DNA of 64,000 bases from JAAFIW01 sp031414805 (GTDB lineage: Bacteria; Pseudomonadota; Gammaproteobacteria; Burkholderiales; Burkholderiaceae_C). The stretch covers positions 1-64,000 of the forward strand of contig JANOQJ010000027.1 in assembly GCA_031414805.1 (NCBI GenBank), written 5' to 3'. The translations under genes were made by a program, and so were the position numbers. This document shows, in pieces, positions 48,615 to 57,945 of this stretch. The notes beneath the pieces are model-generated. The model was not told where the DNA came from, did no database searches, and was given only the letters and a program-made list of their open reading frames with translations. The number at the start of each line of letters is the position of its first letter. Positions within the stretch are counted from its first letter, which is position 1.

Positions 48615-48988
48615 CCGGCTCACGCGCTATGCCTGGAATCACCCGCGGCTTCACGCTCATCGAGATCCTGGTGGCGCTGGGAATCGTCGCAGTGGCCCTG
48701 ACGGCGGGGTTGCAAGCTACCTCGGCCCTGACGCGCAATGCGCAGCGCCAATCCGACTTGCTGTTTGCGCATGTCTGCGCAGAAAACGAACTCGTCAAAA
48801 CCCGGCTGTCTAAACAAATGCCGGGTGTGGGTGATAGCACCGTGGCCTGCGAACAAGCCGGACGCAGCCTGACGGTGGCGGTGTCGGTTCAGCCCACGCC
48901 TAACCCCAACTTTCGCCGGGTGGACGCGCAGGTGCTGGACGGCACCTCACCGATTTTGCGGCTGAGCACAGTGGTGGGGCGGCACTGA
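48611..48988 (+). CDS. gspI: Type II secretion minor pseudopilin GspI
   Basis: A 125-residue minor pseudopilin: TRG-FTLIEILVALGIVAVALT then the typical GspI pattern AQRQSDLLFAHVCAENELVK (alanine/asparagine-rich helix with WAxxNE-like segment). It overlaps gspH by 4 bp and shares one base with gspJ (TGATG). GspI nucleates the I-J-K tip complex. Confidence 0.92.
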   Translation: MTGSRAMPGITRGFTLIEILVALGIVAVALTAGLQATSALTRNAQRQSDLLFAHVCAENELVKTRLSKQMPGVGDSTVACEQAGRSLTVAVSVQPTPNPNFRRVDAQVLDGTSPILRLSTVVGRH

Positions 48989-49734
48989 TGAGAGCCCCGT
49001 CAAAAGGCTTCACGCTGATCGAGGTGCTGGTGGCGTTGTCGGTCATGGCCATCCTGGCCGTGATGAGCTGGCGGGGACTGGACGGCATGAGCCGCGCGCA
49101 GACGCAAACGCAGGCCCGAGCCGACGATGTACTGACCTTGCAGGCCGGCTTGGCGCAGTGGGGAACGGACCTGGACGCGCTGGTACAAATGCCCACTTAC
49201 GGCGCAGCCAATACCCTGGACTGGAACGGGCAGGTGTTTCGCATGATTCGCACCGCCGCCGATTCCACCCTGGGCACCGACAGTGGCCTTCGTGTGGTGG
49301 CCTGGACACTTCGTAACAATAATGGCAGCGGCAACGACGGTGCGGGCCAGTGGCTGCGCTGGCAATCACCGTTGATCAGCAACCGCAGCCAGCTGGAAGA
49401 GTCTTGGTTGCGTGCGGGTCTGTGGGCACAAAACCCGAATGAGGAGTCAAAGCGCCTGGAAGTGGCCGTGCTCCCGGTGACCGAGTGGCAGTTGTTTTAC
49501 TTTCGGGCCGACGCATGGACCAACCCCCAGTCCAGCAGCGTTGTCACCGAGCAAGCGCCTCCGCCATCCGGTTTTGTGATCGGTGGCAATGCGCCCATCG
49601 TCAGCACACCGCCGCCACCCGCCGTGGTGATTCCCGATGGCGTGCGCCTGGTCCTACGCCTTCCGGGGGGCACCTTCGGCGGCACCATCACCCGCGACTG
49701 GGCAAGGCCCACACTGGGCGGGGGCAAGTCATGA
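48988..49734 (+). CDS. gspJ: Type II secretion minor pseudopilin GspJ
   Basis: A 248-residue minor pseudopilin with a very short leader (MRAPSKG) before FTLIEVLVALSVMAILAVMS, then SWRGLDGMSRAQTQTQ and the GspJ core with RVVAWTLRNNNG and VLPVTEWQLFYFRADAW. A Pro/Val-rich stretch near residue 190-215 (NAPIVSTPPPPAVVIPDG) is unusual and looks like a disordered insertion. It overlaps gspK (ATGA). Confidence 0.92.
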   Translation: MRAPSKGFTLIEVLVALSVMAILAVMSWRGLDGMSRAQTQTQARADDVLTLQAGLAQWGTDLDALVQMPTYGAANTLDWNGQVFRMIRTAADSTLGTDSGLRVVAWTLRNNNGSGNDGAGQWLRWQSPLISNRSQLEESWLRAGLWAQNPNEESKRLEVAVLPVTEWQLFYFRADAWTNPQSSSVVTEQAPPPSGFVIGGNAPIVSTPPPPAVVIPDGVRLVLRLPGGTFGGTITRDWARPTLGGGKS

Positions 49735-50723
49735 GAGCCTCGCGCGTCATCCCCCAGCGCGGCGCAGCCCTTTTGCTGGCCATGCTCACGGTCACATTGG
49801 TCGCCAGTCTGGCGGCCGCCGCGTTGTGGCAGCAGTGGCGCAGTGTGGCGGTGGAAGCGGCAGAGCGCTCGCGCGTGCAGTCGGGCTGGGTGCTCACGGG
49901 CGCGCTGGACTGGGCGCGGCTGATCCTGCGTGAAGACGCGCGTTCGGGCGGTGCCGATCACCTTTCTGAGCCCTGGGCCTTGCCGCTTGAAGAGGCGCGC
50001 ATGTCCACCTTCCTGGCGGCTGACCGCAGCAACACATCCGAAGCTGAAGATGCGTTTTTATCCGGCCAGATTTTTGATTTGCAATCGCGCCTGAACGTGA
50101 CGAATCTGGTGGAGGCCAACAAGGTGTCCGAGCCTGCACTGAAAGCCTTTACCAAGCTGTTCGAACAACTCAACTTGCCGCCCATCGAGCTGGGTCAGAT
50201 GGCGGAGAACCTGCGGTTTGCGCTGGACAACAGCCCCGAAAACCTGTCGAAAAGCCAGGCCTATCTGGTGCCGCAGCGGGTCGAGCAACTGACGTGGTTG
50301 GGTTTGAGCGATACCAGCGTGGCTGCGCTGAAACCCTTTGTAACGGTGTTGCCGGTGCGTACCAGCCTGAACGTGAACACAGCCAGTGCCGAAACGCTAT
50401 ACGCCAGCGTACCGGGGCTGGACATGTCGGGCGCCCAACGCATCGTCACGGCGCGCGGCCGCACACATTTTTCGGTCCTGGCCGACGTGGGCAAGCTGGC
50501 GCCTGAGTTCGCCGGCCAGTTTGTGGAAGGCCAGCACAGCGTAGCCAGTCGTTTTTTTGAAGTGCAGGGCCGCCTGCGGCTGGGGCAAAACTTGGTGATG
50601 GAGAGCTCTGTTGTGCAGCGCGACGGCCTGAAAGTCACCACCCTGAGCCGCCGCCGCATGGTCGATTCGCCTGAAGGCCAAACCTCTGAGGGCGCTGCTA
50701 GCCGTGTGCCGGCGCGCCAATGA
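49731..50723 (+). CDS. gspK: Type II secretion minor pseudopilin GspK
   Basis: A 330-residue GspK at the pseudopilus tip. The N-terminus, PQRGAALLLAMLTVTLVASL, has the GspK-type class III signal lacking Glu5. The large alpha domain is recognisable by FDLQSRLNVTNLV and by the helix-hairpin-helix-like NVNTASAETLYASVPGLDMS, typical of GspK. ATG overlaps the gspJ stop by 4 bp. Its frame stays open far upstream of this start but only through gspJ out of frame. Confidence 0.93.
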   Translation: MRASRVIPQRGAALLLAMLTVTLVASLAAAALWQQWRSVAVEAAERSRVQSGWVLTGALDWARLILREDARSGGADHLSEPWALPLEEARMSTFLAADRSNTSEAEDAFLSGQIFDLQSRLNVTNLVEANKVSEPALKAFTKLFEQLNLPPIELGQMAENLRFALDNSPENLSKSQAYLVPQRVEQLTWLGLSDTSVAALKPFVTVLPVRTSLNVNTASAETLYASVPGLDMSGAQRIVTARGRTHFSVLADVGKLAPEFAGQFVEGQHSVASRFFEVQGRLRLGQNLVMESSVVQRDGLKVTTLSRRRMVDSPEGQTSEGAASRVPARQ

Positions 50724-50799
50724 AGCTTCCTATGCGCATCATTGCTCCACAAGCGCTCTCTACAATCGCCGCCGTGCAAAGCCAATACCCAACCACCCT

Positions 50800-52032
50800 A
50801 TGAGCAGCCTGATCGTGGTTCTGCCGTCGGCCGAAAGCGGCCCGGCAACCGAATATGCCTTCGTGCAGGTCAGCGCCGATGGCGCCGTGGTTCACCACGC
50901 CAATGCGCCGTCCGCCCTGTTACCCAAGCCTACGGGGCCAGGGGCCGAAGTGGTGGCCGTGGTGCCCGTGCGGGTGCTGTCGTGGCACCAGGTGGAGCTG
51001 CCCAAAGGCACCACCGCCAGCTCCCCTCGTTTACGCGCCGTGCTCGATGGCTTGCTGGAAGACCGTTTGCTCGATGAACCCGACAGCCTCCACTTTGCCC
51101 TGCAGCCCGCCGCTCGCGCTGGCGAGCCTGTGTGGGTGGCGGCTTGCAACCGCGCCTGGCTGCGCCAGGCGCTGGCAGCGCTGGAGGCGGCGCAACGCCC
51201 GGCAAACCGCATCGTGCCCGAGTTCGCGCCGGGCCAGCCCGTTCGCTGGCATGCGCTGGCGTCGGGGGACGAATCGGCCGACGCGCAACTGGTGGTGTGC
51301 AGCGAGCAGGGCGTCACCGTGTTGCCGCTTGCCGCCGAAGGCCACAGCACCGAGTTGATGCCGGGCCTGCCGCCGTTATCAGACGATGCCCCATTGCTGG
51401 CCGAGCCCGCCGTGGCGGCGCTGGCCGAGCAACGGTTACATCGCCGCGTGACCTTGCAGCAAAGTGCCCAGCGGCTGGCCCAGGCCGCTCAGGGCGACTG
51501 GGATTTGGCCCAGTTCGACTTGGCCAGTTCAGGCCGTGCGCGTGCGATGAAACGGTTTACTGGCAGCTGGCGCGAGCTGTTTTTTGCGCCACGCTGGCGG
51601 CCGGCCCGTTGGGGTGCGGCGGTGTTGGTGCTGGCGCATGTGCTGGGCTTGAATGCCTGGGCGTTTGGCGAACGGCGCGCGCTGCAAGCCAAAGAACAAG
51701 CCATACGCGCCACCTTGAGCCAGACCTTTCCCAATGTGAAGGTGATCCTGGATGCGCCCGTGCAAATGGAGCGTGAAGTGGCGCTGCTGCGCCAGGCCAC
51801 GGGTAGCACATCGGGCCGCGATCTGGAGGCGGTTTTAAGTGCTTTTGGTGCTGTAGCCCCGGAAGGTAAAGCTGTAACAGCTATTGAATTTGTAGCAAAC
51901 GAAGCACGTTTGAAAGGCCTCAGCTTGAATGATGCCGAGATGGACAACATCACCACACAGCTACGCGCCAAAGGCTACGCGCTGCAGCGCCAGGGCGACA
52001 GCCTGGTCGTGCGCCAGGAGGGCGCGCCATGA
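50800..52032 (+). CDS. gspL: Type II secretion platform protein GspL
   Basis: A 410-residue bitopic inner-membrane protein that recruits the GspE ATPase. The N-terminal cytoplasmic actin-like domain begins SSLIVVLPSAESGPATEYAF, with VPVRVLSWHQVELPKG; one transmembrane helix lies near PARWGAAVLVLAHVLGLNAW (residue ~270), and a ferredoxin-like periplasmic domain follows (LEAVLSAFGAVAPEGKAVTA). A degenerate dispersed repeat at 51850-51903 is read in frame in that periplasmic domain. ATG 50800 is chosen by family start; it lies 76 bp past gspK. Confidence 0.9.
   Translation: MSSLIVVLPSAESGPATEYAFVQVSADGAVVHHANAPSALLPKPTGPGAEVVAVVPVRVLSWHQVELPKGTTASSPRLRAVLDGLLEDRLLDEPDSLHFALQPAARAGEPVWVAACNRAWLRQALAALEAAQRPANRIVPEFAPGQPVRWHALASGDESADAQLVVCSEQGVTVLPLAAEGHSTELMPGLPPLSDDAPLLAEPAVAALAEQRLHRRVTLQQSAQRLAQAAQGDWDLAQFDLASSGRARAMKRFTGSWRELFFAPRWRPARWGAAVLVLAHVLGLNAWAFGERRALQAKEQAIRATLSQTFPNVKVILDAPVQMEREVALLRQATGSTSGRDLEAVLSAFGAVAPEGKAVTAIEFVANEARLKGLSLNDAEMDNITTQLRAKGYALQRQGDSLVVRQEGAP
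51850..51903 (+). repeat. Dispersed AT-rich repeat, copy 14 (degenerate, inside gspL)
   Basis: GGTGCTGTAGCCCCGGAAGG is followed by TAAAGCTGTAACAGCTATTG and AATTTGTAGCAAAC. It keeps the CTGTAGCCCC head, ACAGCTATT core and TAGCA tail but differs in the middle, and is fully translated. Confidence 0.65.
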
Positions 52033-52523
52033 GCACCCCTTCCAACCTGCTGGCGGGCCTGTCGGCGCGCTGGGCCTCCATGGCGCCACGCGAAAAGTCC
52101 CTCACCGCTGGTGCCTGCGCCCTCGTTGGCCTGGCCCTTCTGTGGTGGGTGGGCATAGCCCCAGCCCGAGCCACCCTGAAAAGCGCTGAAACGCAAGCTG
52201 CCAGCCTGGAGCGGCAGCTGGACACCATGCGTCGCCTGCAAGCACAAGCCCAAACCTTGCAAGCTCAGCCCAAACTATCGTATGACGATGCCAGCCGCGC
52301 CCTGGAAACGTCAGTGCGTGAACGCCTGGGTGCCAGTGCCCGTGTGGCCACGGTGGGCGACAGAACCACCGTCACCCTCACGGGCGTGGCACCCAACACA
52401 TTTGCCCAATGGTTGGCGCAAGCGCGTAGCAACGCCCGGGTGTTGCCCAGTGAAGCACGCCTGACCCGCAATGCGGCTGGCACCTGGGATGGCTCCATCG
52501 TGCTGTCCTTGCCGCCGCGCTGA
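52029..52523 (+). CDS. gspM: Type II secretion platform protein GspM
   Basis: A 164-residue bitopic protein: cytoplasmic start, one helix (SLTAGACALVGLALLWWVGI), a coiled-coil ATLKSAETQAASLERQLDTM with RRLQAQAQTLQAQ, and a ferredoxin-like periplasmic end. It pairs with GspL. ATG overlaps the gspL stop (ATGA). Confidence 0.88.
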   Translation: MSTPSNLLAGLSARWASMAPREKSLTAGACALVGLALLWWVGIAPARATLKSAETQAASLERQLDTMRRLQAQAQTLQAQPKLSYDDASRALETSVRERLGASARVATVGDRTTVTLTGVAPNTFAQWLAQARSNARVLPSEARLTRNAAGTWDGSIVLSLPPR

Positions 52524-52538
52524 TCACAAACGACTCCA

Positions 52539-53417
52539 TTGGCCCGCACCTTGGCTCTTTTCGCTTCGTCCACCCAGCCCCGAGCCTCAGGCTTGGCTGG
52601 TCGCGCTCTGCTGGGCGGCCGTGCTTCCGCAACGCCCAGCCGCAGTCGTTCCGGTATGCCCTGGGGCTGGGCACTGGTGGGTTTGCTGATGGGCCTGGCG
52701 CTGGCATTGCTCGCGTTTGCGCCCGCTCGCTGGTTGACCGATCAGTTGGGCCAGAACACCGGCGGCACCTTTCAACTCCAGGACGCACGTGGCACGGTGT
52801 GGCGCGGCTCGGCCCGTCTGATGCTCACCGGCGGGCTGGGCAGTAAAGACGCCGCCAGTCTTCCCACCCGCGTGCAATGGAAGTTGCTACCCGGCTTGAC
52901 GGGCGCGCAACTGGTTACTTGGTCTGATTGCTGCACGGCGCAGCCTTTGGAAGCCCAGATTCAATTGCGCCTGCAGGGCTTAAGCGTGACGGTACAAGAC
53001 AACACCAGCACCGTGCCGGCTTCGCTCTTGGCTGGCCTGGGCACGCCCTGGAACACCGTGCAGCCGGAGGGGCAGTTACAGCTGCGCACGCAGGCCTTGA
53101 ACGTGCAATGGCAAGCCGGGCGCATGGTCATGGCGGGGCAAGCCCAAATGGATGCCGCCAGCCTGTCGTCACGCTTGTCGACCCTACGCCCCATGGGAAG
53201 CTACCGCTTCACCGTGCGCGGCGGCGACGTGCCCGCCGTGGAACTGTCCACGCTGCAAGGCAGTCTGCAATTGGCGGGTACTGGCCAATGGGTGGGCTCG
53301 CGTTTGCGGTTTTCGGGCTCTGCCAGCGCTGCACCCGAGCACGAAGCGGCCTTGTCCAACCTGCTTAACATCATCGGGCGCCGCAACGGGCCCCGCTCCA
53401 TCATCACGATTGGTTGA
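52539..53417 (+). CDS. gspN: Type II secretion protein GspN
   Basis: A ~292-residue bitopic inner-membrane protein of the GspN family, an accessory of some type II systems. One N-terminal helix (WGWALVGLLMGLALALLAFA) is followed by a periplasmic domain with WLTDQLGQNTGGTFQLQDAR and GTVWRGSARLML, which is the family signature, then PRSIITIG at the end. The frame starts at TTG (52539) 15 bp after gspM; an ATG at 52656 would give a shorter protein starting just before the helix. Neither has a clear Shine-Dalgarno. Confidence 0.85.
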   Translation: MARTLALFASSTQPRASGLAGRALLGGRASATPSRSRSGMPWGWALVGLLMGLALALLAFAPARWLTDQLGQNTGGTFQLQDARGTVWRGSARLMLTGGLGSKDAASLPTRVQWKLLPGLTGAQLVTWSDCCTAQPLEAQIQLRLQGLSVTVQDNTSTVPASLLAGLGTPWNTVQPEGQLQLRTQALNVQWQAGRMVMAGQAQMDAASLSSRLSTLRPMGSYRFTVRGGDVPAVELSTLQGSLQLAGTGQWVGSRLRFSGSASAAPEHEAALSNLLNIIGRRNGPRSIITIG

Positions 53418-53420
53418 ACC

Positions 53421-55538
53421 ATGTATCGCTTATCTCTCCAGTTACCACCCCGATTTACTATTAATTTGATAGCTGCTTCAGCAGCAATTACTTGGGCTGG
53501 AGGCCTTTTTCATGCTCAAGTGTGGGCCCAAGCCGCGCCCGGGGCCACCCCGCCCGCAGTTGCCGCAGGCAACCGCAACGCGCCCGTCACGCTGAACTTC
53601 ACCAACGCCGACATTGAAGCCGTGGCCCGCACCATGGCGATCACCACCGGGCGCAACATCGTGGTGGACCCGCGCGTCAAGGGCACGATCACCCTGATCA
53701 CTGAAAATTCTGTGACGCCCGCTGCAGCGTACAACCAGTTTTTGGCGACCTTGCGTCTGTCTGGCTTTACGGTGGTGGACTCCGGCGGTCTGCTCAAGGT
53801 CGTGCCCGAGGCCGATGCCAAGCTGCAAGGCGGCACCGTGTCGGTCGCAGGCACCGGTCCGGCGCAGGCGGCCAACAGCGCCATCGTCACGCAGATTTTT
53901 CGCCTGAACTACGAAAACCCCAACAACCTGGTGCCGATCCTGCGTCCTTTGATTGCACCCAATAACACCATCAACGTCAACCCTGGCAACAACTCGCTCA
54001 TCATCACCGACTACGCCGACAACCTGGCGCGTCTGGGCCGCATCATTTCGGCACTGGATGTGTCCAACGCCACCGACCTGGAGATCATTCCGCTCAAGCA
54101 CGCGCTGGCCAGCGACCTGGCCCCCCTGATCTCGCGGCTGGCTGAGTCAGGCGGCGGTGGGGCACCAGGGGGTGATGCCAGTTTTCGCACCACCATCATC
54201 GCCGAGTCGCGTAGCAACACCCTGATTGCCCGCGCCGCCAACCCCGCACGCATGGCCCTGGTGCGCTCGCTGGTAGAAAAGCTCGACCAGCCGATTTCGC
54301 AAAGCCCGTTGGGCAACATCTACGTGGTGTATTTGAAAAACGCCGACGCCACCAAGCTGGCCGTGACCTTGCGGGCCGCTTTGCAAGGCGGCAACACCGC
54401 AGCGGCCGCGCCGACAGCCGCCGCGCCGGTGGCGGCGCTGGGTGCGGGCGCACCGGCCACCGCGCCGATTGCAGCGTCTGCTGCGCCCTCTACCGGCGGA
54501 CAAATTCAAGCCGACCCAGCCACCAATTCATTGATCATTACCGCCGCCGAGCCGCAATACCGCCAGTTGCGCGCGGTGATAGACAAGCTGGACGCACGCC
54601 GCGCGCAGGTGTTTGTGGAAAGCCTGATTGCCGAGGTCAATGCCGATAAAGCCGCCGAGTTTGGCATCCAGTGGCAGGGCGTGAGTGGCAAAAATGGTGA
54701 CAGCGTTCTCGGTGTGTTAGGCACCAATTTCAGCATTGGCGGGCAAAACATCATCAGCCTGGCCACTGGCGCCGCCAGTGGCGCTGCCAGTTTTTCGCCA
54801 GGCGGCAACGTGGGCTTGGTCAACAAAACCAATGGTATTTACGTGCTGGGCTTTCTGGCGCGCTTCCTGCAAACCAAGGGGGATAGCAACATCCTGTCCA
54901 CACCCAATTTGCTGACACTGGACAACGAAGAGGCCAAGATCGTGATCGGCCAGAATGTGCCGTTTGTGACCGGTTCGTTCACGAACACGGGCGGCGGTGG
55001 TGGCGGCACGGTAAACCCGTTTCAAACGGTGGAGCGTAAAGACGTGGGCATCACCCTGCGCATCAAACCTCAAATCAGCGAGAACGGTACCGTCAAGATG
55101 CAGATTTTCCAGGAAGTCTCAAGCGTGCGATCCAACTCTGCGGCGGGCTTGATCACTGACAAACGGTCCATTGAAAGCAATGTACTGGTGGACGATGGCG
55201 CGATCATTGTTTTGGGCGGTTTGCTACAGGATGAGTACGTAGACCAACAAGAAAAGATACCGGGCATTGGCGATGTTCCCTTGTTCGGAAGCTTGTTCAA
55301 AACTGAAATCCGCTCGCGCAAAAAAACCAACTTGATGATTTTTTTGCGCCCCGTTGTCATGCGTGATGCCAATGCCGCTGACAGCTTTTCAATGGATCGC
55401 TACGACCTGATCCGCAACCAGCAGTTAGGCCAGCAACCAGCCTCCAGCGTGATGATGCCGATCAACGAAGCCCCTGCATTGCCAAGCCGACCCATCTCTC
55501 CCGCCGACGCCGCCAAGCCTGCTGCACCCGCCCGGTAG
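53421..55538 (+). CDS. gspD: Type II secretion secretin GspD
   Basis: A 705-residue outer-membrane secretin. N0 domain begins VTLNFTNADIEAVARTMAIT, then N1-N3 domains (GTITLITENSVTPAAAYNQF; EIIPLKHALASDLAPLISRL; VVYLKNADATKLAVTLRAAL), then the secretin barrel (VFVESLIAEVNADKAAEFGI, LLTLDNEEAKIVIGQNVPFV, VLVDDGAIIVLGGLLQDEY). N3 carries a long Ala/Pro insertion. The signal peptide, FTINLIAASAAITWAGGLFH, is encoded almost entirely by a dispersed repeat (53457-53513). It begins 3 bp after gspN. Confidence 0.96.
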   Translation: MYRLSLQLPPRFTINLIAASAAITWAGGLFHAQVWAQAAPGATPPAVAAGNRNAPVTLNFTNADIEAVARTMAITTGRNIVVDPRVKGTITLITENSVTPAAAYNQFLATLRLSGFTVVDSGGLLKVVPEADAKLQGGTVSVAGTGPAQAANSAIVTQIFRLNYENPNNLVPILRPLIAPNNTINVNPGNNSLIITDYADNLARLGRIISALDVSNATDLEIIPLKHALASDLAPLISRLAESGGGGAPGGDASFRTTIIAESRSNTLIARAANPARMALVRSLVEKLDQPISQSPLGNIYVVYLKNADATKLAVTLRAALQGGNTAAAAPTAAAPVAALGAGAPATAPIAASAAPSTGGQIQADPATNSLIITAAEPQYRQLRAVIDKLDARRAQVFVESLIAEVNADKAAEFGIQWQGVSGKNGDSVLGVLGTNFSIGGQNIISLATGAASGAASFSPGGNVGLVNKTNGIYVLGFLARFLQTKGDSNILSTPNLLTLDNEEAKIVIGQNVPFVTGSFTNTGGGGGGTVNPFQTVERKDVGITLRIKPQISENGTVKMQIFQEVSSVRSNSAAGLITDKRSIESNVLVDDGAIIVLGGLLQDEYVDQQEKIPGIGDVPLFGSLFKTEIRSRKKTNLMIFLRPVVMRDANAADSFSMDRYDLIRNQQLGQQPASSVMMPINEAPALPSRPISPADAAKPAAPAR
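53457..53513 (-). repeat. Dispersed AT-rich repeat, copy 15 (encodes GspD signal peptide)
   Basis: CTATTAATTTGATAGCTGCT is followed by TCAGCAGCAATTACTTGGGC and TGGAGGCCTTTTTC. A full copy including the GGAGGCC head. The core CTTGAGCAG appears as CTTCAGCAG, turning TGA into TCA in the translated frame. Confidence 0.92.
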
Positions 55539-55546
55539 TAAGCACC

Positions 55547-56986
<1,440 letters not shown>

Positions 56987-56999
56987 GCATCAAAACCGC

Positions 57000-57047
57000 C
57001 TTCAACCCTTGCAGATATTGCTCAACCAGCTATATTTTTAGTAGCAA
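57000..57047 (+). repeat. Dispersed AT-rich repeat, copy 16
   Basis: CTTCAACCCTTGCAGATATT is followed by GCTCAACCAGCTATATTTTT and AGTAGCAA. It lies directly after gspE, before the terminator. Confidence 0.85.
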
Positions 57048-57074
57048 TCGTGAGCGCATTTCTGTTAGCCAAAC

Positions 57075-57108
57075 AAAAAGCCCTTGAACGCAAGTTCAAG
57101 GGCTTTTT
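57075..57108. terminator. Bidirectional rho-independent terminator
   Basis: The stem AAAAAGCCCTTGAAC / GTTCAAGGGCTTTTT with a GCAA loop lies between gspE (plus) and tRNA-Phe (minus). It can serve both. Confidence 0.94.
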
Positions 57109-57113
57109 AAATT

Positions 57114-57189
57114 TGGTGGCCTGGGGCGGAATCGAACCACCGACACGCGGATTTTCAATCCGCTGCTCTACCAACTGAGCTACCGGGCC
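57114..57189 (-). tRNA. tRNA-Phe (anticodon GAA)
   Basis: A 76-nt cloverleaf with encoded CCA: acceptor 5' GGCCCGG, D-arm GCTC-AGTTGGTA-GAGC, anticodon arm GCGGA-TTGAAAA-TCCGC with anticodon GAA, variable GTGTC, T-arm GGTGG-TTCGATT-CCGCC, acceptor 3' CCAGGCC, discriminator A, CCA. Acceptor position 5 is C opposite A68, a mismatch; the usual sequence here would be G68. The rest is canonical. A terminator follows in its direction of transcription. Confidence 0.96.
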
Positions 57190-57223
57190 AAGGCAGCCGC
57201 AGATTCTACAACACTTGCAAGCC

Positions 57224-57919
57224 TCAGCTGGCGGCGCGTTTGCCTCGGGACAGGTCAACGCCCAGTTGCTTGAGTTTGCGGTACAGATGGGTGCGCTCCA
57301 GGCCGGTTTTTTCTGCCACACGGGTCATGGAGCCACCTTCTTTGGCCAGATGAAACTCGAAATAGGCTTTTTCGAAATCGTCACGCGCTTCCCGCAGTGG
57401 CTTGTCCAGCTCGAATTGCTGCCTGGGCTGTGGGCCCATTTCGACCACCGCAGGCAGGCTCAGCCCGCCGGTCATGGCCGCCTCGACGGTGATATCTGCA
57501 GCAGCGGCCAGCGGTAGCGGTGCCAGCTGCTGCAGAACCACCGCTTTGCGGGGCAGGTTTCGGGTTAACGCCAGATCGACCGCCTTGAGCAACTTTTGCA
57601 GCGTGATGGGCTTTTCCAGGAATGCCTGCGCACCAATTTTGGTCGCCTGTACCGCGGTGTCGATGGTGGCGTGGCCACTCATCATCACCACCGGCATGGT
57701 CAGCAGCCCGCCTGAGGCCCATTCTTTGAGCAAGGTCACGCCATCGGTATCGGGCATCCAGATGTCCAGCAGCACCAGGTCAGGACGCATGCGGGCGCGG
57801 GCTGCGCGGGCTTGGGCGGCGTTTTCTGCGAGTTCGACAGTGTGCCCCTCATCGTTCAATATTTCCGACAACAGGTCGCGTATGCCCAGCTCATCGTCCA
57901 CCACCAGAATGTTTGCCAT
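57224..57919 (-). CDS. NtrX-like response regulator without the AAA+ domain
   Basis: A 231-residue response regulator. The receiver domain (1-120) has VVDDE at the start, the phospho-acceptor in LVLLDIWMPD, and Lys in AFLEKPI. A Fis-type helix-turn-helix ends the protein (MTRVAEKTGLERTHLYRKLK then QLGVD). The sigma-54-interacting AAA+ ATPase of classical NtrX is absent, replaced by a short Ala-rich linker, so it should not activate sigma-54 polymerase directly. It follows the NtrY-like kinase by 26 bp and is surely its partner. Confidence 0.88.
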   Translation of the reverse strand: MANILVVDDELGIRDLLSEILNDEGHTVELAENAAQARAARARMRPDLVLLDIWMPDTDGVTLLKEWASGGLLTMPVVMMSGHATIDTAVQATKIGAQAFLEKPITLQKLLKAVDLALTRNLPRKAVVLQQLAPLPLAAAADITVEAAMTGGLSLPAVVEMGPQPRQQFELDKPLREARDDFEKAYFEFHLAKEGGSMTRVAEKTGLERTHLYRKLKQLGVDLSRGKRAAS

Positions 57920-57945
57920 TGTTGAGTACTTTTTAGTCAGTGTTG

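Noticed and set aside
57022..57321. Minus-strand ORF with VAQLVEQRIENPRVGGSIPP
   Set aside because: This is translation through the tRNA-Phe gene, a well-known false ORF.
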